A DNA stretch of 8,091 nt from Faecalibacterium sp. (GTDB lineage: Bacteria > Bacillota > Clostridia > Oscillospirales > Ruminococcaceae), in the NCBI GenBank assembly GCA_020025795.1, contig JAHHRK010000072.1, forward strand, positions 1 to 8,091, in the 5' to 3' direction. The notes below the pieces were generated by a model. It saw only the letters and a list, made by a program, of their open reading frames with translations, was not told the DNA's origin and ran no database searches. Below, piece by piece: positions 1 through 5,599 of this stretch (position 1 is its first letter; every line of letters starts with the position of its first letter). The position numbers and the translations under genes are program-made.

Positions 1-765
1 TTCCTGTAGCGGCTCCGGCAAAGTATCCAATGCGCCTTCGGCTTCTAAGTAACGAATCGCTTTCAAAGCGTTTCCATAAGCGGCAGCTGTTTTGCCGATA
101 TTGGCCATCTCGCAGTTGCTGCGCCGATTGACCTGATTGCGTACCGATTTCAGTGCTTTTTCGTTCATCAGCTGAATGCTGGCATTGCTGGCACCCATAA
201 AGGTCAGCAAATCTTCCACATGGTCGCTGGCTTTCACATATACCAGATTCATGCCTTTCCGCCGTGTACGATGGGGCGAGAAATCATGCTCTGCCAGCAG
301 CGCTTCAAAATCATGCGCAAGTGTAGTGCGGTTGGACAAAAATTCCAGGCTGTACTCTTTCTGCGGGTCGGTAGCCGTGCCGCCGCAAAGGAACGCAGCA
401 GCTACAAAGGCCGACACGCAGTGCATTCCGCTAAGAATATCTGGGTCAATTTGCAGATTCACTTCGGTGCCGGTTGTGCCAAACAGCTCGTGCAGCTTTG
501 TTACCTCACTGGGCTCCTTGACAGCGAATTCGTACAGCTTGCCGTTTGGGCGAATTTTTTCTACGGTTTCGCCCTGTACGCCGCAGCGCTGGAACATTTT
601 ATGGGCGTAAGCGGCAACACTTTCCATTTCTGTCTGAATAACGATGCCGCGTGTATCGAAATATTTTGCAAAACAGGCCATGCCATAGCAGGCCGCTCTG
701 GCACAGCAAGGCTTTGCCAGTTTTCTTTGGGTGATTTCCCGTTTTGCGTCAGATGAAAAACTCAT
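1..765 (-). CDS. whiA: Sporulation/cell-division regulator WhiA, C-terminus cut by window edge
   Basis: The 255 visible codons run off the left edge with no stop. The frame starts at the ATG at 765, 11 nt after AGGAGAGGAG (777-786). WhiA is a DNA-binding protein with an N-terminal LAGLIDADG homing-endonuclease-like fold and a C-terminal helix-turn-helix; in Gram-positives it affects cell division and, in actinomycetes, sporulation. Family features seen here are the MSFSS start, CCARAACYG (20-28), AFLCGGTATDPQKEYSLEF (124-142), a RKGMNLVYVK segment (169-178), and SVRNQVNRRSNCEMANIGK (207-225), the most diagnostic stretch. Full-length WhiA is about 310 residues, so roughly 55-60 residues carrying the helix-turn-helix lie outside. 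It is the last visible gene of the hprK operon, 26 nt after rapZ, so it is probably co-transcribed. Identity is secure; the condition of the C-terminus cannot be judged. Confidence 0.93.
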   Translation of the reverse strand, partial: MSFSSDAKREITQRKLAKPCCARAACYGMACFAKYFDTRGIVIQTEMESVAAYAHKMFQRCGVQGETVEKIRPNGKLYEFAVKEPSEVTKLHELFGTTGTEVNLQIDPDILSGMHCVSAFVAAAFLCGGTATDPQKEYSLEFLSNRTTLAHDFEALLAEHDFSPHRTRRKGMNLVYVKASDHVEDLLTFMGASNASIQLMNEKALKSVRNQVNRRSNCEMANIGKTAAAYGNALKAIRYLEAEGALDTLPEPLQE

Positions 766-791
766 GCAGGGACGGTCTCCTCTCCTGGGTC

Positions 792-1655
792 TTACCGGTT
801 CGCGTCCCGGTGCTGAATGTTCGTCGTGTAGCCGTGTTCCCGGCAGAATGCGCCAATCTTGCGCGCAAAGCTGATGCTGCGATGCTTGCCGCCGGTACAG
901 CCGCAGGCAATCGTCAGCTCGCTCTTGCCTTCTTTTATGTACAGAGGCAGCGTATACTCCAAAAGCGATTCGATGCGGCGCAAAAATTCCTGTGCGGAAT
1001 CAAACTGCATCACATAGTCCATCACTTCCTGATCCAGACCTGTCTTTTTGCGCAGTTCCGGCACATAGTACGGATTCGGCAGGCAGCGCAAGTCGAACAC
1101 GATGTCGGCGTCTTTGGGCAGGCCGAACTTGAAACCAAAGCTGACCACGTTCAAAATCATGGCCGGATTTTCGCTTTCCGCATTGACGAACATACTTACG
1201 ATGTGTTCCCTGTTCTGTGCGGTAGAATACAGCGAAGTGTCCATGTAATAGTCTGCCCGTTCGTACAGCTTCATCAGCAGTGCACGTTCCTTCTCAATGG
1301 CTTCCATCGTGGAAACGCCTGTTGCAATGCTGATGGGGTGGCGGCGGCGTGTTTCTTTATAGCGACGCTGCAACACCTCGTCCGAAGCATCAATAAACAG
1401 GATGCGATAGTCCACCTCCAGGCCGTCCAGCTCCGTGAGCGCTTTGGTGATGTCATCGCCGGAACGAATACCGCGCACGTCCACTGCGATCGCGACTTTC
1501 TTCAGCATACTTTCGCCCGCCTGGGAAAACTCGATAAAACGGGGCAAAAGCTCCGCCGGGATATTGTCAATACAAAAATATCCGATATCCTCCAGCGCGT
1601 GCATAGAAACGGATTTTCCGGCACCGGACAAACCGCTCACGATCAACAGTTCCAT
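792..1655 (-). CDS. rapZ: RapZ/YvcJ family P-loop nucleotide-binding protein
   Basis: 287 residues, the usual family length. The N-terminus holds a Walker A motif GLSGAGKS (8-15) followed by the family stretch YFCIDNIPAELLPRF (26-40). The middle has ETRRRHPIS (101-109) and DADIVFDLRCLPNPYYVPEL (182-201), and the C-terminus has CGCTGGKHRSIS (251-262), all RapZ signatures. In enterobacteria the C-terminal domain binds the sRNA GlmZ and controls glucosamine-6-phosphate synthase. In Firmicutes the protein (YvcJ) binds and hydrolyses nucleotides, with a less clear role tied to competence and cell-wall metabolism. The ATG at 1655 follows GAGGAG with a 9-nt gap. It lies between murB and whiA. A yvcK/glmR gene commonly sits between rapZ and whiA but none is here. 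Presence of GlmZ is neither shown nor expected. Confidence 0.95.
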   Translation of the reverse strand: MELLIVSGLSGAGKSVSMHALEDIGYFCIDNIPAELLPRFIEFSQAGESMLKKVAIAVDVRGIRSGDDITKALTELDGLEVDYRILFIDASDEVLQRRYKETRRRHPISIATGVSTMEAIEKERALLMKLYERADYYMDTSLYSTAQNREHIVSMFVNAESENPAMILNVVSFGFKFGLPKDADIVFDLRCLPNPYYVPELRKKTGLDQEVMDYVMQFDSAQEFLRRIESLLEYTLPLYIKEGKSELTIACGCTGGKHRSISFARKIGAFCREHGYTTNIQHRDANR

Positions 1656-1701
1656 GGTATGACACTCCTCGTCCTGATTCTTTGCTGTTTCCTGTAAAAA
1701 C

Positions 1702-2607
1702 TTATTTTACAACTCGGATTTCTTTTTCCAGCGTGTAGCCGGTTTTTTCCTTTACGATTGCAGCCACCTGGTCGCACAGGGCTTCCACATCGGCGCAGGT
1801 TGCGCCGCCCAGATTGACGGCAAAACCGCAGTGCTTTTCGCTGATGGCTGCACCGCCCACGCGAAAACCGCGCAGACCGCACTGGTCGATCAAGGCTGCC
1901 GCAAAAGCGCCCTGCGGACGTTTGAATGTGCTGCCTGCACTGGGCTTATCCAGCGGCTGCTTATCTCGGCGCTGCTGCATCAGCTTATCCATCTGTGCAC
2001 GGATTTCTTCCTGATTGCCGGGCGTCAGGCGGAAACGTGCCGCCAGAACGCATGCACCGGTTTCTTCCAATTTGCTGTGCCGATAAGTCAGCTCCAATGC
2101 TTCAGCCGGAACGGTGTGCACTGTGCCGTCCTGCTCCAAAACCGTTGCATCCAGCAGCACATCCTTGATTTCTCCACCGTAAGCGCCGGCATTCATATAT
2201 ACCGCGCCGCCCACAGTGCCCGGAATACCGTAAGCAAATTCCAAGCCGGACAAAGCCTTGTCGCGTGCAAAAATGCACAGACGACCCAAGCCGCAGCCAG
2301 CCGAAACGGAAATTACCGCATCCTCGCAGGTAATCTGAGGAGCCAACGCGCTGATGTCAATGATTACGCCCCGATAGCCTTCATCTCCAAACAGAATGTT
2401 GCTGCCGTTGCCCAGGAAATAATACGGGACATCGTACTGCTTGCAGATTTCCACCGTGCTTACAAGCTTTTCGGCCGTATCCGGCTGCACAAACCAGTCG
2501 GCCGGACCGCCAATGCGAAACGTGCTGTGTGCAGACAGCATTTCGCCACAGCGGAACTCAATATTCTGAATCTGCAAAGCCGCGGTCAGCTGAGACTGCT
2601 TCGACAT
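1702..2607 (-). CDS. murB: UDP-N-acetylenolpyruvoylglucosamine reductase MurB
   Basis: Cytoplasmic FAD enzyme that uses NADPH to reduce UDP-GlcNAc-enolpyruvate to UDP-MurNAc, the second committed step of peptidoglycan precursor synthesis. The 301 residues are the normal length for the shorter class. FAD-binding motifs include STFRIGGPADWFVQP (28-42), GNGSNILFGDEGYRG (66-80) and YGIPGTVGGAVYMNAGAYGG (126-145). The substrate domain contains TYRHSKL (174-180) and PSAGSTFKRP (222-231), where Ser226 would be the catalytic proton donor. It continues with GLRGFRVGGAAISEKHCGF (244-262) and the C-terminal catalytic Glu in LEKEIRVV (Glu296). All expected active-site residues are present. The start at 2607 is set by AGGAGG directly overlapping the hprK stop codon, which implies translational coupling. 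A 46-nt gap leads to rapZ. Confidence 0.97.
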   Translation of the reverse strand: MSKQSQLTAALQIQNIEFRCGEMLSAHSTFRIGGPADWFVQPDTAEKLVSTVEICKQYDVPYYFLGNGSNILFGDEGYRGVIIDISALAPQITCEDAVISVSAGCGLGRLCIFARDKALSGLEFAYGIPGTVGGAVYMNAGAYGGEIKDVLLDATVLEQDGTVHTVPAEALELTYRHSKLEETGACVLAARFRLTPGNQEEIRAQMDKLMQQRRDKQPLDKPSAGSTFKRPQGAFAAALIDQCGLRGFRVGGAAISEKHCGFAVNLGGATCADVEALCDQVAAIVKEKTGYTLEKEIRVVK

Positions 2608-2620
2608 AGCTTCCTCCTTA
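2605..2620 (-). promoter_or_regulatory. hprK stop codon fused to murB ribosome binding site
   Basis: On the minus strand the junction reads TAAGGAGGAAGCTATG. The last A of the hprK stop TAA is also the first base of the murB Shine-Dalgarno AGGAGG, and the murB ATG follows 6 nt after the GG. Ribosomes finishing hprK would sit on the murB initiation site, so translational coupling is a reasonable inference. Confidence 0.85.
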
Positions 2621-3562
2621 ATAGGTATCTGCGGGGTCCGTTTCCAGGCCCAGGTTCTTCATCAGTTCCTCGGCGGAATTGTAGCCCATCTGCTTCTGGC
2701 GGTTGTTGATTGCCGCCGTTTCCAAAATGACCGCCAGATTTCGTCCCGGCATAACCGGAATGGTGGTCGCGGGCAGTTTTACGCCCAAAATGTCATAGTA
2801 TTCGGTTTCCAGGCCGGTGCGCTGGTAATTCTGCATGGGGTCCCAATCTTCCAGCTTGACCACCAGATCGATATTCTGGTTCATCTTGACCGCACCGACA
2901 CCAAATACGCGTGCCACGTTGATAATACCAACGCCGCGCAGCTCGATAAAATGGCGAATGTTACTGGGTGCCGTACCAACGATGTCGCGGCTGGATGTAC
3001 GGCGCAGCTCTACTGCGTCATCAGCAACCAAGCGGTGGCCGCGCTTGACCAGCTCAATCGCGGTTTCGCTCTTACCAATGCCGCTGTCACCCAAAATCAG
3101 AATGCCTTCGCCGTAGACTTCGACCAGAACGCCGTGCCGCGTGACGCGCGGAGCCAGTTCAACATTCAAGATACTGATCAGATTGCTCATCAGTGTGCTC
3201 GTTGCTTCATCTGCTGTGAGCAGTGGCACTTCATAAATTTTAGCGAAATCCATCATTTCGGGGTACGGTTCCAGCTCATGAAAGCGAGACACAATAATGG
3301 CAGGCGGACGCTGCAAAAACAGCTTTTCCAATGCTTCGCGCCGCTGCAGCGTCGAAAACTGGGAAAGATAATTCATTTCTGCCAGACCCACCGTTTGCAG
3401 GCGGTTGGCATCAAAATAATCATAGTATCCAGCCAAAAAAAGGCCGGGGCGGTTTACTTCTGCGCTGGTCACCTGGATCTGGTCCAGATTTTGCGGTGCA
3501 TACATGATTTCCAGGTCTGCATCTTCAATCAATTTCTTTAACGGACACGAAAATGTGGCCAT
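2618..3562 (-). CDS. hprK: HPr kinase/phosphorylase
   Basis: Bifunctional enzyme that phosphorylates HPr of the sugar phosphotransferase system on its regulatory serine (Ser46 in Bacillus) and removes that phosphate, setting CcpA-dependent carbon catabolite control in Firmicutes. The 314 residues match the family. The N-terminal regulatory domain (about 1-135) includes NRPGLFLAGYYDYF (37-50) and IIVSRFHELEP (89-99). The catalytic domain shows the conserved His in RHGVLVEVYGEG (His143), Walker A GDSGIGKS (158-165), HRLVADD (176-182) with the paired aspartates, the HPr-kinase signature ELRGVGIINV (207-216), and MPGRNLAVILETAA (271-284) near the C-terminus. The ATG at 3562 follows GGGAGG with an 8-nt gap. 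It is the first gene of the operon, just behind a near-consensus promoter. No HPr gene or cre-like operator was recognised in the window. Confidence 0.97.
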   Translation of the reverse strand: MATFSCPLKKLIEDADLEIMYAPQNLDQIQVTSAEVNRPGLFLAGYYDYFDANRLQTVGLAEMNYLSQFSTLQRREALEKLFLQRPPAIIVSRFHELEPYPEMMDFAKIYEVPLLTADEATSTLMSNLISILNVELAPRVTRHGVLVEVYGEGILILGDSGIGKSETAIELVKRGHRLVADDAVELRRTSSRDIVGTAPSNIRHFIELRGVGIINVARVFGVGAVKMNQNIDLVVKLEDWDPMQNYQRTGLETEYYDILGVKLPATTIPVMPGRNLAVILETAAINNRQKQMGYNSAEELMKNLGLETDPADTY

Positions 3563-3596
3563 AGTGGCAACCTCCCATCGAACTAAACTTACTAAT

Positions 3597-3625
3597 ATTA
3601 TAATATTTTATACAGTATATTACAA
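3597..3625 (-). promoter_or_regulatory. Predicted sigma-70/SigA promoter of the hprK-murB-rapZ-whiA operon
   Basis: On the minus strand, -35 TTGTAA (3620-3625), exactly 17 nt of spacer, and a perfect -10 TATAAT (3597-3602). The start of transcription would be near 3590, leaving a leader of about 28 nt before the hprK ATG that includes the GGGAGG ribosome binding site. The -10 lies inside a perfect 14-bp A+T palindrome (3594-3607). The surroundings are very A+T rich, so several alternative -10-like hexamers exist, but this pairing is the best. Confidence 0.75.
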
Positions 3626-3775
3626 TCCCAGAGAGGTTCTTACACAAATTCAAATTGGTTGGATTTGCATGGCAAAAAATTCTTTTGTACAGCAGTTAAA
3701 AATTACGTCTTTCTCCTAAATATCATGCCCCAATTTTTCCGAAAATCCCGTTATTCCGCCGCGCAAGCGCCAAAA
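3626..3775. other. Intergenic stretch with no supported gene
   Basis: Between the hprK promoter and the DUF4298 terminator I find no open frame with a credible ribosome binding site on either strand. Short frames such as the plus-strand one beginning at 3669 lack a Shine-Dalgarno site and family features. The minus strand has an AGGAGA at about 3712-3717 with no start codon at a suitable distance. Confidence 0.6.
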
Positions 3776-3808
3776 AAACGACACCATGCCACTGCAATGG
3801 TGCCGTTT
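3776..3808 (-). terminator. Rho-independent terminator after the DUF4298 gene
   Basis: A 12-bp stem (3776-3787 pairing with 3797-3808) encloses a 9-nt loop. The one non-Watson-Crick position (3781/3803) is a G·U pair only in the minus-strand RNA and an A·C mismatch in plus-strand RNA, which indicates minus-strand use. In that direction the stem leads into a run of seven T. The plus-strand side also has a T-rich tail (3806-3819), so partial bidirectional activity is possible. Confidence 0.8.
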
Positions 3809-3810
3809 CT

Positions 3811-3939
3811 TTATTTTTCTAACTGCGGTGTAAGGAAAGCCTTAACTTTTTTCTGGCTTGCGGTCGGCTTGGTGGTCGGAGCGTACTTACAGGATTTCTA
3901 AAGAGAAGCTGCCGCAGATGCTCTTGTGCAGGGCCACCT
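3811..3939 (-). other. Orphan protein-like block between the DUF4298 stop codon and its terminator
   Basis: No intact gene is supported here, yet the minus strand holds two protein-like short frames. One (3939 to about 3887) contains VALHKSICGSFSLEIL before a stop. The other, 28 codons in another frame (3897-3814), contains YAPTTKPTASQKKVKAF and ends at a TAA (3811-3813) only 2 nt before the terminator stem. Neither has a convincing start or ribosome binding site. A single frame change near 3893-3897 would join them. The plus strand also reads a hydrophobic frame here (FWLAVGLVVGAYLQDF, ending near 3901). It could be a decayed gene end, a dispersed repeat or a structured 3' UTR; it matches no family I can name. 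Confidence 0.35.
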
Positions 3940-4242
3940 TTATTCCCTAATCATCTGCACTGCACTTTCGAGCATCCGAAACGCAGTATCGCGGTAGTCC
4001 CCGATTAAATCAAAAATTCCATCTTCCGATAATACTCCGCGAGACATCGTTTCCGGAATCAAATGATTGGCATCGTCATCCAAGTCCTGTGATCTCTGTT
4101 CGCTATAATAATAGGTGAGCAACTCTCGGTATTTCTCACGATGCGCTTCGAGTGCATCCAGAAGCTGATTCATTTCTTCCAGCATTTCACCCTGCTGTAC
4201 CATGATGTTTTCCATTTTGGTAATATGTTCATATTTTTCCAT
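3940..4242 (-). CDS. DUF4298 family protein of unknown function
   Basis: 100 residues, acidic, soluble and mostly helical, with no signal or membrane segment. Family features are MEKYEHITKMENIM at the N-terminus, a central charged helix (about 15-45) with coiled-coil character, YYYSEQRSQDLDDD (44-57), and SRGVLSEDGIFDLIGDYRD (67-85). These match the DUF4298 family as I remember it; no biochemical function is established to my knowledge. I chose the ATG at 4242 over the in-frame GTG at 4251 because the Shine-Dalgarno AGGAG (4251-4255) overlaps that GTG and sits 8 nt from the ATG. The gene is monocistronic: its own promoter lies at 4276-4304 and a terminator at 3776-3808. A dyad symmetric element lies inside the promoter, hinting at repressor control. 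Confidence 0.88.
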   Translation of the reverse strand: MEKYEHITKMENIMVQQGEMLEEMNQLLDALEAHREKYRELLTYYYSEQRSQDLDDDANHLIPETMSRGVLSEDGIFDLIGDYRDTAFRMLESAVQMIRE

Positions 4243-4275
4243 TGTACTCACTCCTGCTGATGTTGATATGTCTGG

Positions 4276-4304
4276 ATTTTACCACAGATTTTTTTCTGTG
4301 TCTA
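4276..4304 (-). promoter_or_regulatory. Predicted promoter of the DUF4298 gene with an internal dyad
   Basis: On the minus strand, -35 TAGACA (4299-4304), a 17-nt spacer, and -10 TAAAAT (4276-4281) preceded by TGG (extended -10). Transcription would start near 4269, giving a leader of about 27 nt. The perfect inverted repeat CACAGAAAAAAATCTGTG (4283-4300) fills the spacer and overlaps two bases of the -35, a classic position for a repressor site. Confidence 0.7.
4283..4300. repeat. 18-bp perfect inverted repeat, candidate operator
   Basis: Arms CACAGA and TCTGTG (6 bp each) flank six A on the minus strand. As RNA it would be a weak hairpin, and it lies upstream of the expected transcription start, so a DNA-binding site is more likely than a terminator. 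No regulator gene is adjacent. Confidence 0.5.
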
Positions 4305-4442
4305 TTTTCCGCTGGCATCTACGATTTGCATAAAATAGAAATGGGCTTTTGTACAAGAGGCGTAGGACAAACCCTAAATCGCAAGTATTTTGTGCGCTGC
4401 TTTTTTTCTTTTCCGTCTGCTTTCATGGGTACCCAGACAAAG

Positions 4443-4482
4443 AAGAAACCCCTGAAAGCCATTGAGCTTTCAGGGGTTTCTT
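4443..4482 (-). terminator. Hairpin terminator directly behind tRNA-Leu
   Basis: Perfect 17-bp stem (4443-4459 with 4466-4482) and a 6-nt loop. Its first base pair follows the encoded CCA of the tRNA without any gap. In the minus direction the 3' side ends in a T-rich tail (TTTCTTCTTTGTC), shorter than ideal, but stem strength and position make termination of the tRNA transcript the best reading. Confidence 0.75.
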
Positions 4483-4565
4483 TGGTGCGAAGGAGGGGAT
4501 TTGAACCCCCAAGGTTACCCACACGCACCTCAAACGTGCGCGTCTGCCGATTCCGCCACCTTCGC
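4483..4565 (-). tRNA. tRNA-Leu, anticodon GAG, CCA encoded
   Basis: Class II tRNA of 83 nt including CCA. The acceptor stem GCGAAGG pairs with CCTTCGC, followed by discriminator A and CCA. The D-arm region shows the leucine-type GCGGAATCGGCAGACGC. The anticodon stem CACGT/GCGTG (one U·G pair) closes the loop TTGAGGT, giving anticodon GAG with U33 and G37; it reads CUC and CUU. An 11-nt variable arm can form a short stem, and the T-arm GGGGG-TTCAAAT-CCCCT is canonical with one G·U. Promoter and terminator flank it closely, so it appears to be a single-gene unit. Confidence 0.95.
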
Positions 4566-4601
4566 ATATAGCAAGCGGACCTTTTGCAAAACTGCCCTAT
4601 T

Positions 4602-4630
4602 ATAATACCATGCCCGTACGGTCAGGTCAA
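4602..4630 (-). promoter_or_regulatory. Predicted promoter of tRNA-Leu(GAG)
   Basis: On the minus strand, -35 TTGACC (4625-4630), 17-nt spacer, -10 TATTAT (4602-4607). Transcription would begin near 4595, about 30 nt before the mature tRNA 5' end. The match to consensus suits a strongly expressed stable RNA. It lies back to back with the leader of the deacetylase gene; I could not find an equally convincing plus-strand promoter for that gene. Confidence 0.72.
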
Positions 4631-4707
4631 GCATTTTTCATATATTCTCCGCAGCAGACATAGATTTTCTACAAAAGCACCAACACCTTAGGAGGGATCA
4701 ACAGTAT

Positions 4708-5529
4708 ATGCAACCACAAAAAAGTACGAAAATACGCCATAGCTTTCGCGTTTGGCTTGCTGTCTTTGCAGCTGTCATGGTATTTGGCTGGGCAACTACC
4801 AGCGAAGATCCGATGGGCTGCAGCCAAACAGAATTGACCACCGTACCGGACGCGCGCTTTGTTCCGCAAGCGGCAGCTGCGGCACAGCAAGCCGAAGCAG
4901 AAAAAATGGTATGCCTGACCTTCGACGACGGTCCCAGCAAAAATACGCCCAAGATACTGGACATTCTGGCAGAGAATCATGTTCCCGCAACCTTTTTTGT
5001 AATTGCCGCAGAGAACAACGAGAAATTCCTGCCCACGATTGCGGACGAAGTTGCAGGTGGGCACCAGATTGCGTTTCACTCCGCAACGCATGAATACAAA
5101 AAAATTTACCAAAGCCCAAAAGCCTTTTGGGAGGATATCGACCTGCTAAAAGAAAAAATCAGCCCGTTTGTGGACGTAGACAATGTGACCTGTCTGCGCT
5201 TTCCTGGTGGCAGCACAAACACAGTCAGCCACAAGTACGGCGGCAGCAATATTATGAAAACGCTGAAGTCCCAGGCAGAAGAAAAGGGCTATCACTGGAT
5301 TGACTGGAATGTTTGTGCCGGTGATGCGCTGGGCGGACATCCTTCCGCCAGCAAAATCTACAACAACGTAATGCGTGAGGCAGATGGACAGCGAACCTGT
5401 GTTGTACTGATGCATGATACCGCTGTGACGGGCAGCACCGTCGATGCACTGCCTGATATCATTGACTGGTTTCGCAGCGAAGGGTATCGGTTCTGCACGG
5501 TAGAAGAAATGCTGGCCGCCAAAGAATAA
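4708..5529 (+). CDS. Membrane-anchored polysaccharide deacetylase (NodB/CE4 family)
   Basis: 273 residues. An N-terminal hydrophobic segment (about 14-30) after a basic start is a signal anchor, followed by a low-complexity Ala/Gln linker (54-64), placing the enzyme outside the membrane. The CE4 domain (about 67-270) shows motif 1 TFDDGPS (71-77; Asp73 catalytic base, Asp74 metal ligand), motif 2 HSATH (124-128; His124 and His128 metal ligands), motif 3 RFPGGS (164-169), motif 4 around DWN (199-201) and motif 5 LMHD (234-237; catalytic His236). CE4 enzymes hydrolyse N-acetyl groups, or sometimes O-acetyl groups, from chitin-like sugars, peptidoglycan or xylan; the closest role here is PgdA/PdaA-like cell-wall modification, but the substrate is inferred. 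All metal ligands are present. AGGAGGG at 4690-4696 supports the ATG at 4708. It converges on the SGNH gene through a shared terminator. Confidence 0.92.
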   Translation: MQPQKSTKIRHSFRVWLAVFAAVMVFGWATTSEDPMGCSQTELTTVPDARFVPQAAAAAQQAEAEKMVCLTFDDGPSKNTPKILDILAENHVPATFFVIAAENNEKFLPTIADEVAGGHQIAFHSATHEYKKIYQSPKAFWEDIDLLKEKISPFVDVDNVTCLRFPGGSTNTVSHKYGGSNIMKTLKSQAEEKGYHWIDWNVCAGDALGGHPSASKIYNNVMREADGQRTCVVLMHDTAVTGSTVDALPDIIDWFRSEGYRFCTVEEMLAAKE

Positions 5530-5545
5530 CTTGTCTATTTTCAAA

Positions 5546-5582
5546 AAATCCCCGGCAGCCAGCAAAGCTACCGGGGATTTTA
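5546..5582. terminator. Bidirectional terminator shared by deacetylase and SGNH genes
   Basis: An 11-bp stem, AAAATCCCCGG (5546-5556) with CCGGGGATTTT (5572-5582), surrounds a 15-nt loop with a small inner AGC/GCT pairing. A-rich and T-rich flanks supply a U-tract in both directions. It lies 17 nt after the deacetylase stop and 18 nt after the stop of the converging minus-strand gene. Confidence 0.85.
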
Positions 5583-5599
5583 CGGTTTACGGACTACTT

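Noticed and set aside
744..2709. Long plus-strand open frames opposite rapZ and murB (about 317 and 292 codons)
   Set aside because: Their partners on the minus strand are complete conserved genes; the plus frames have no motifs or ribosome binding sites and arise from codon bias.
3659..3901. 80-codon plus-strand frame ending in a hydrophobic segment, a possible small membrane protein
   Set aside because: No Shine-Dalgarno site before its ATG, it runs through the terminator hairpin at 3776-3808, and only its last third looks protein-like; treated under the orphan block instead.
4243..4251. GTG at 4251 as start of the DUF4298 gene
   Set aside because: The Shine-Dalgarno AGGAG overlaps this codon, so it cannot be used; the ATG at 4242 has an 8-nt gap and matches the family N-terminus.
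4483..4565. tRNA-Leu as an integration site of a mobile element
   Set aside because: No second copy of the tRNA 3' end, integrase or phage-like gene is present in the window, and the flanking genes look native.
4570..4707. Plus-strand promoter for the deacetylase gene
   Set aside because: Several A+T-rich hexamers occur but none pairs with a -35 at 16-18 nt; the good promoter there points the other way, to the tRNA.
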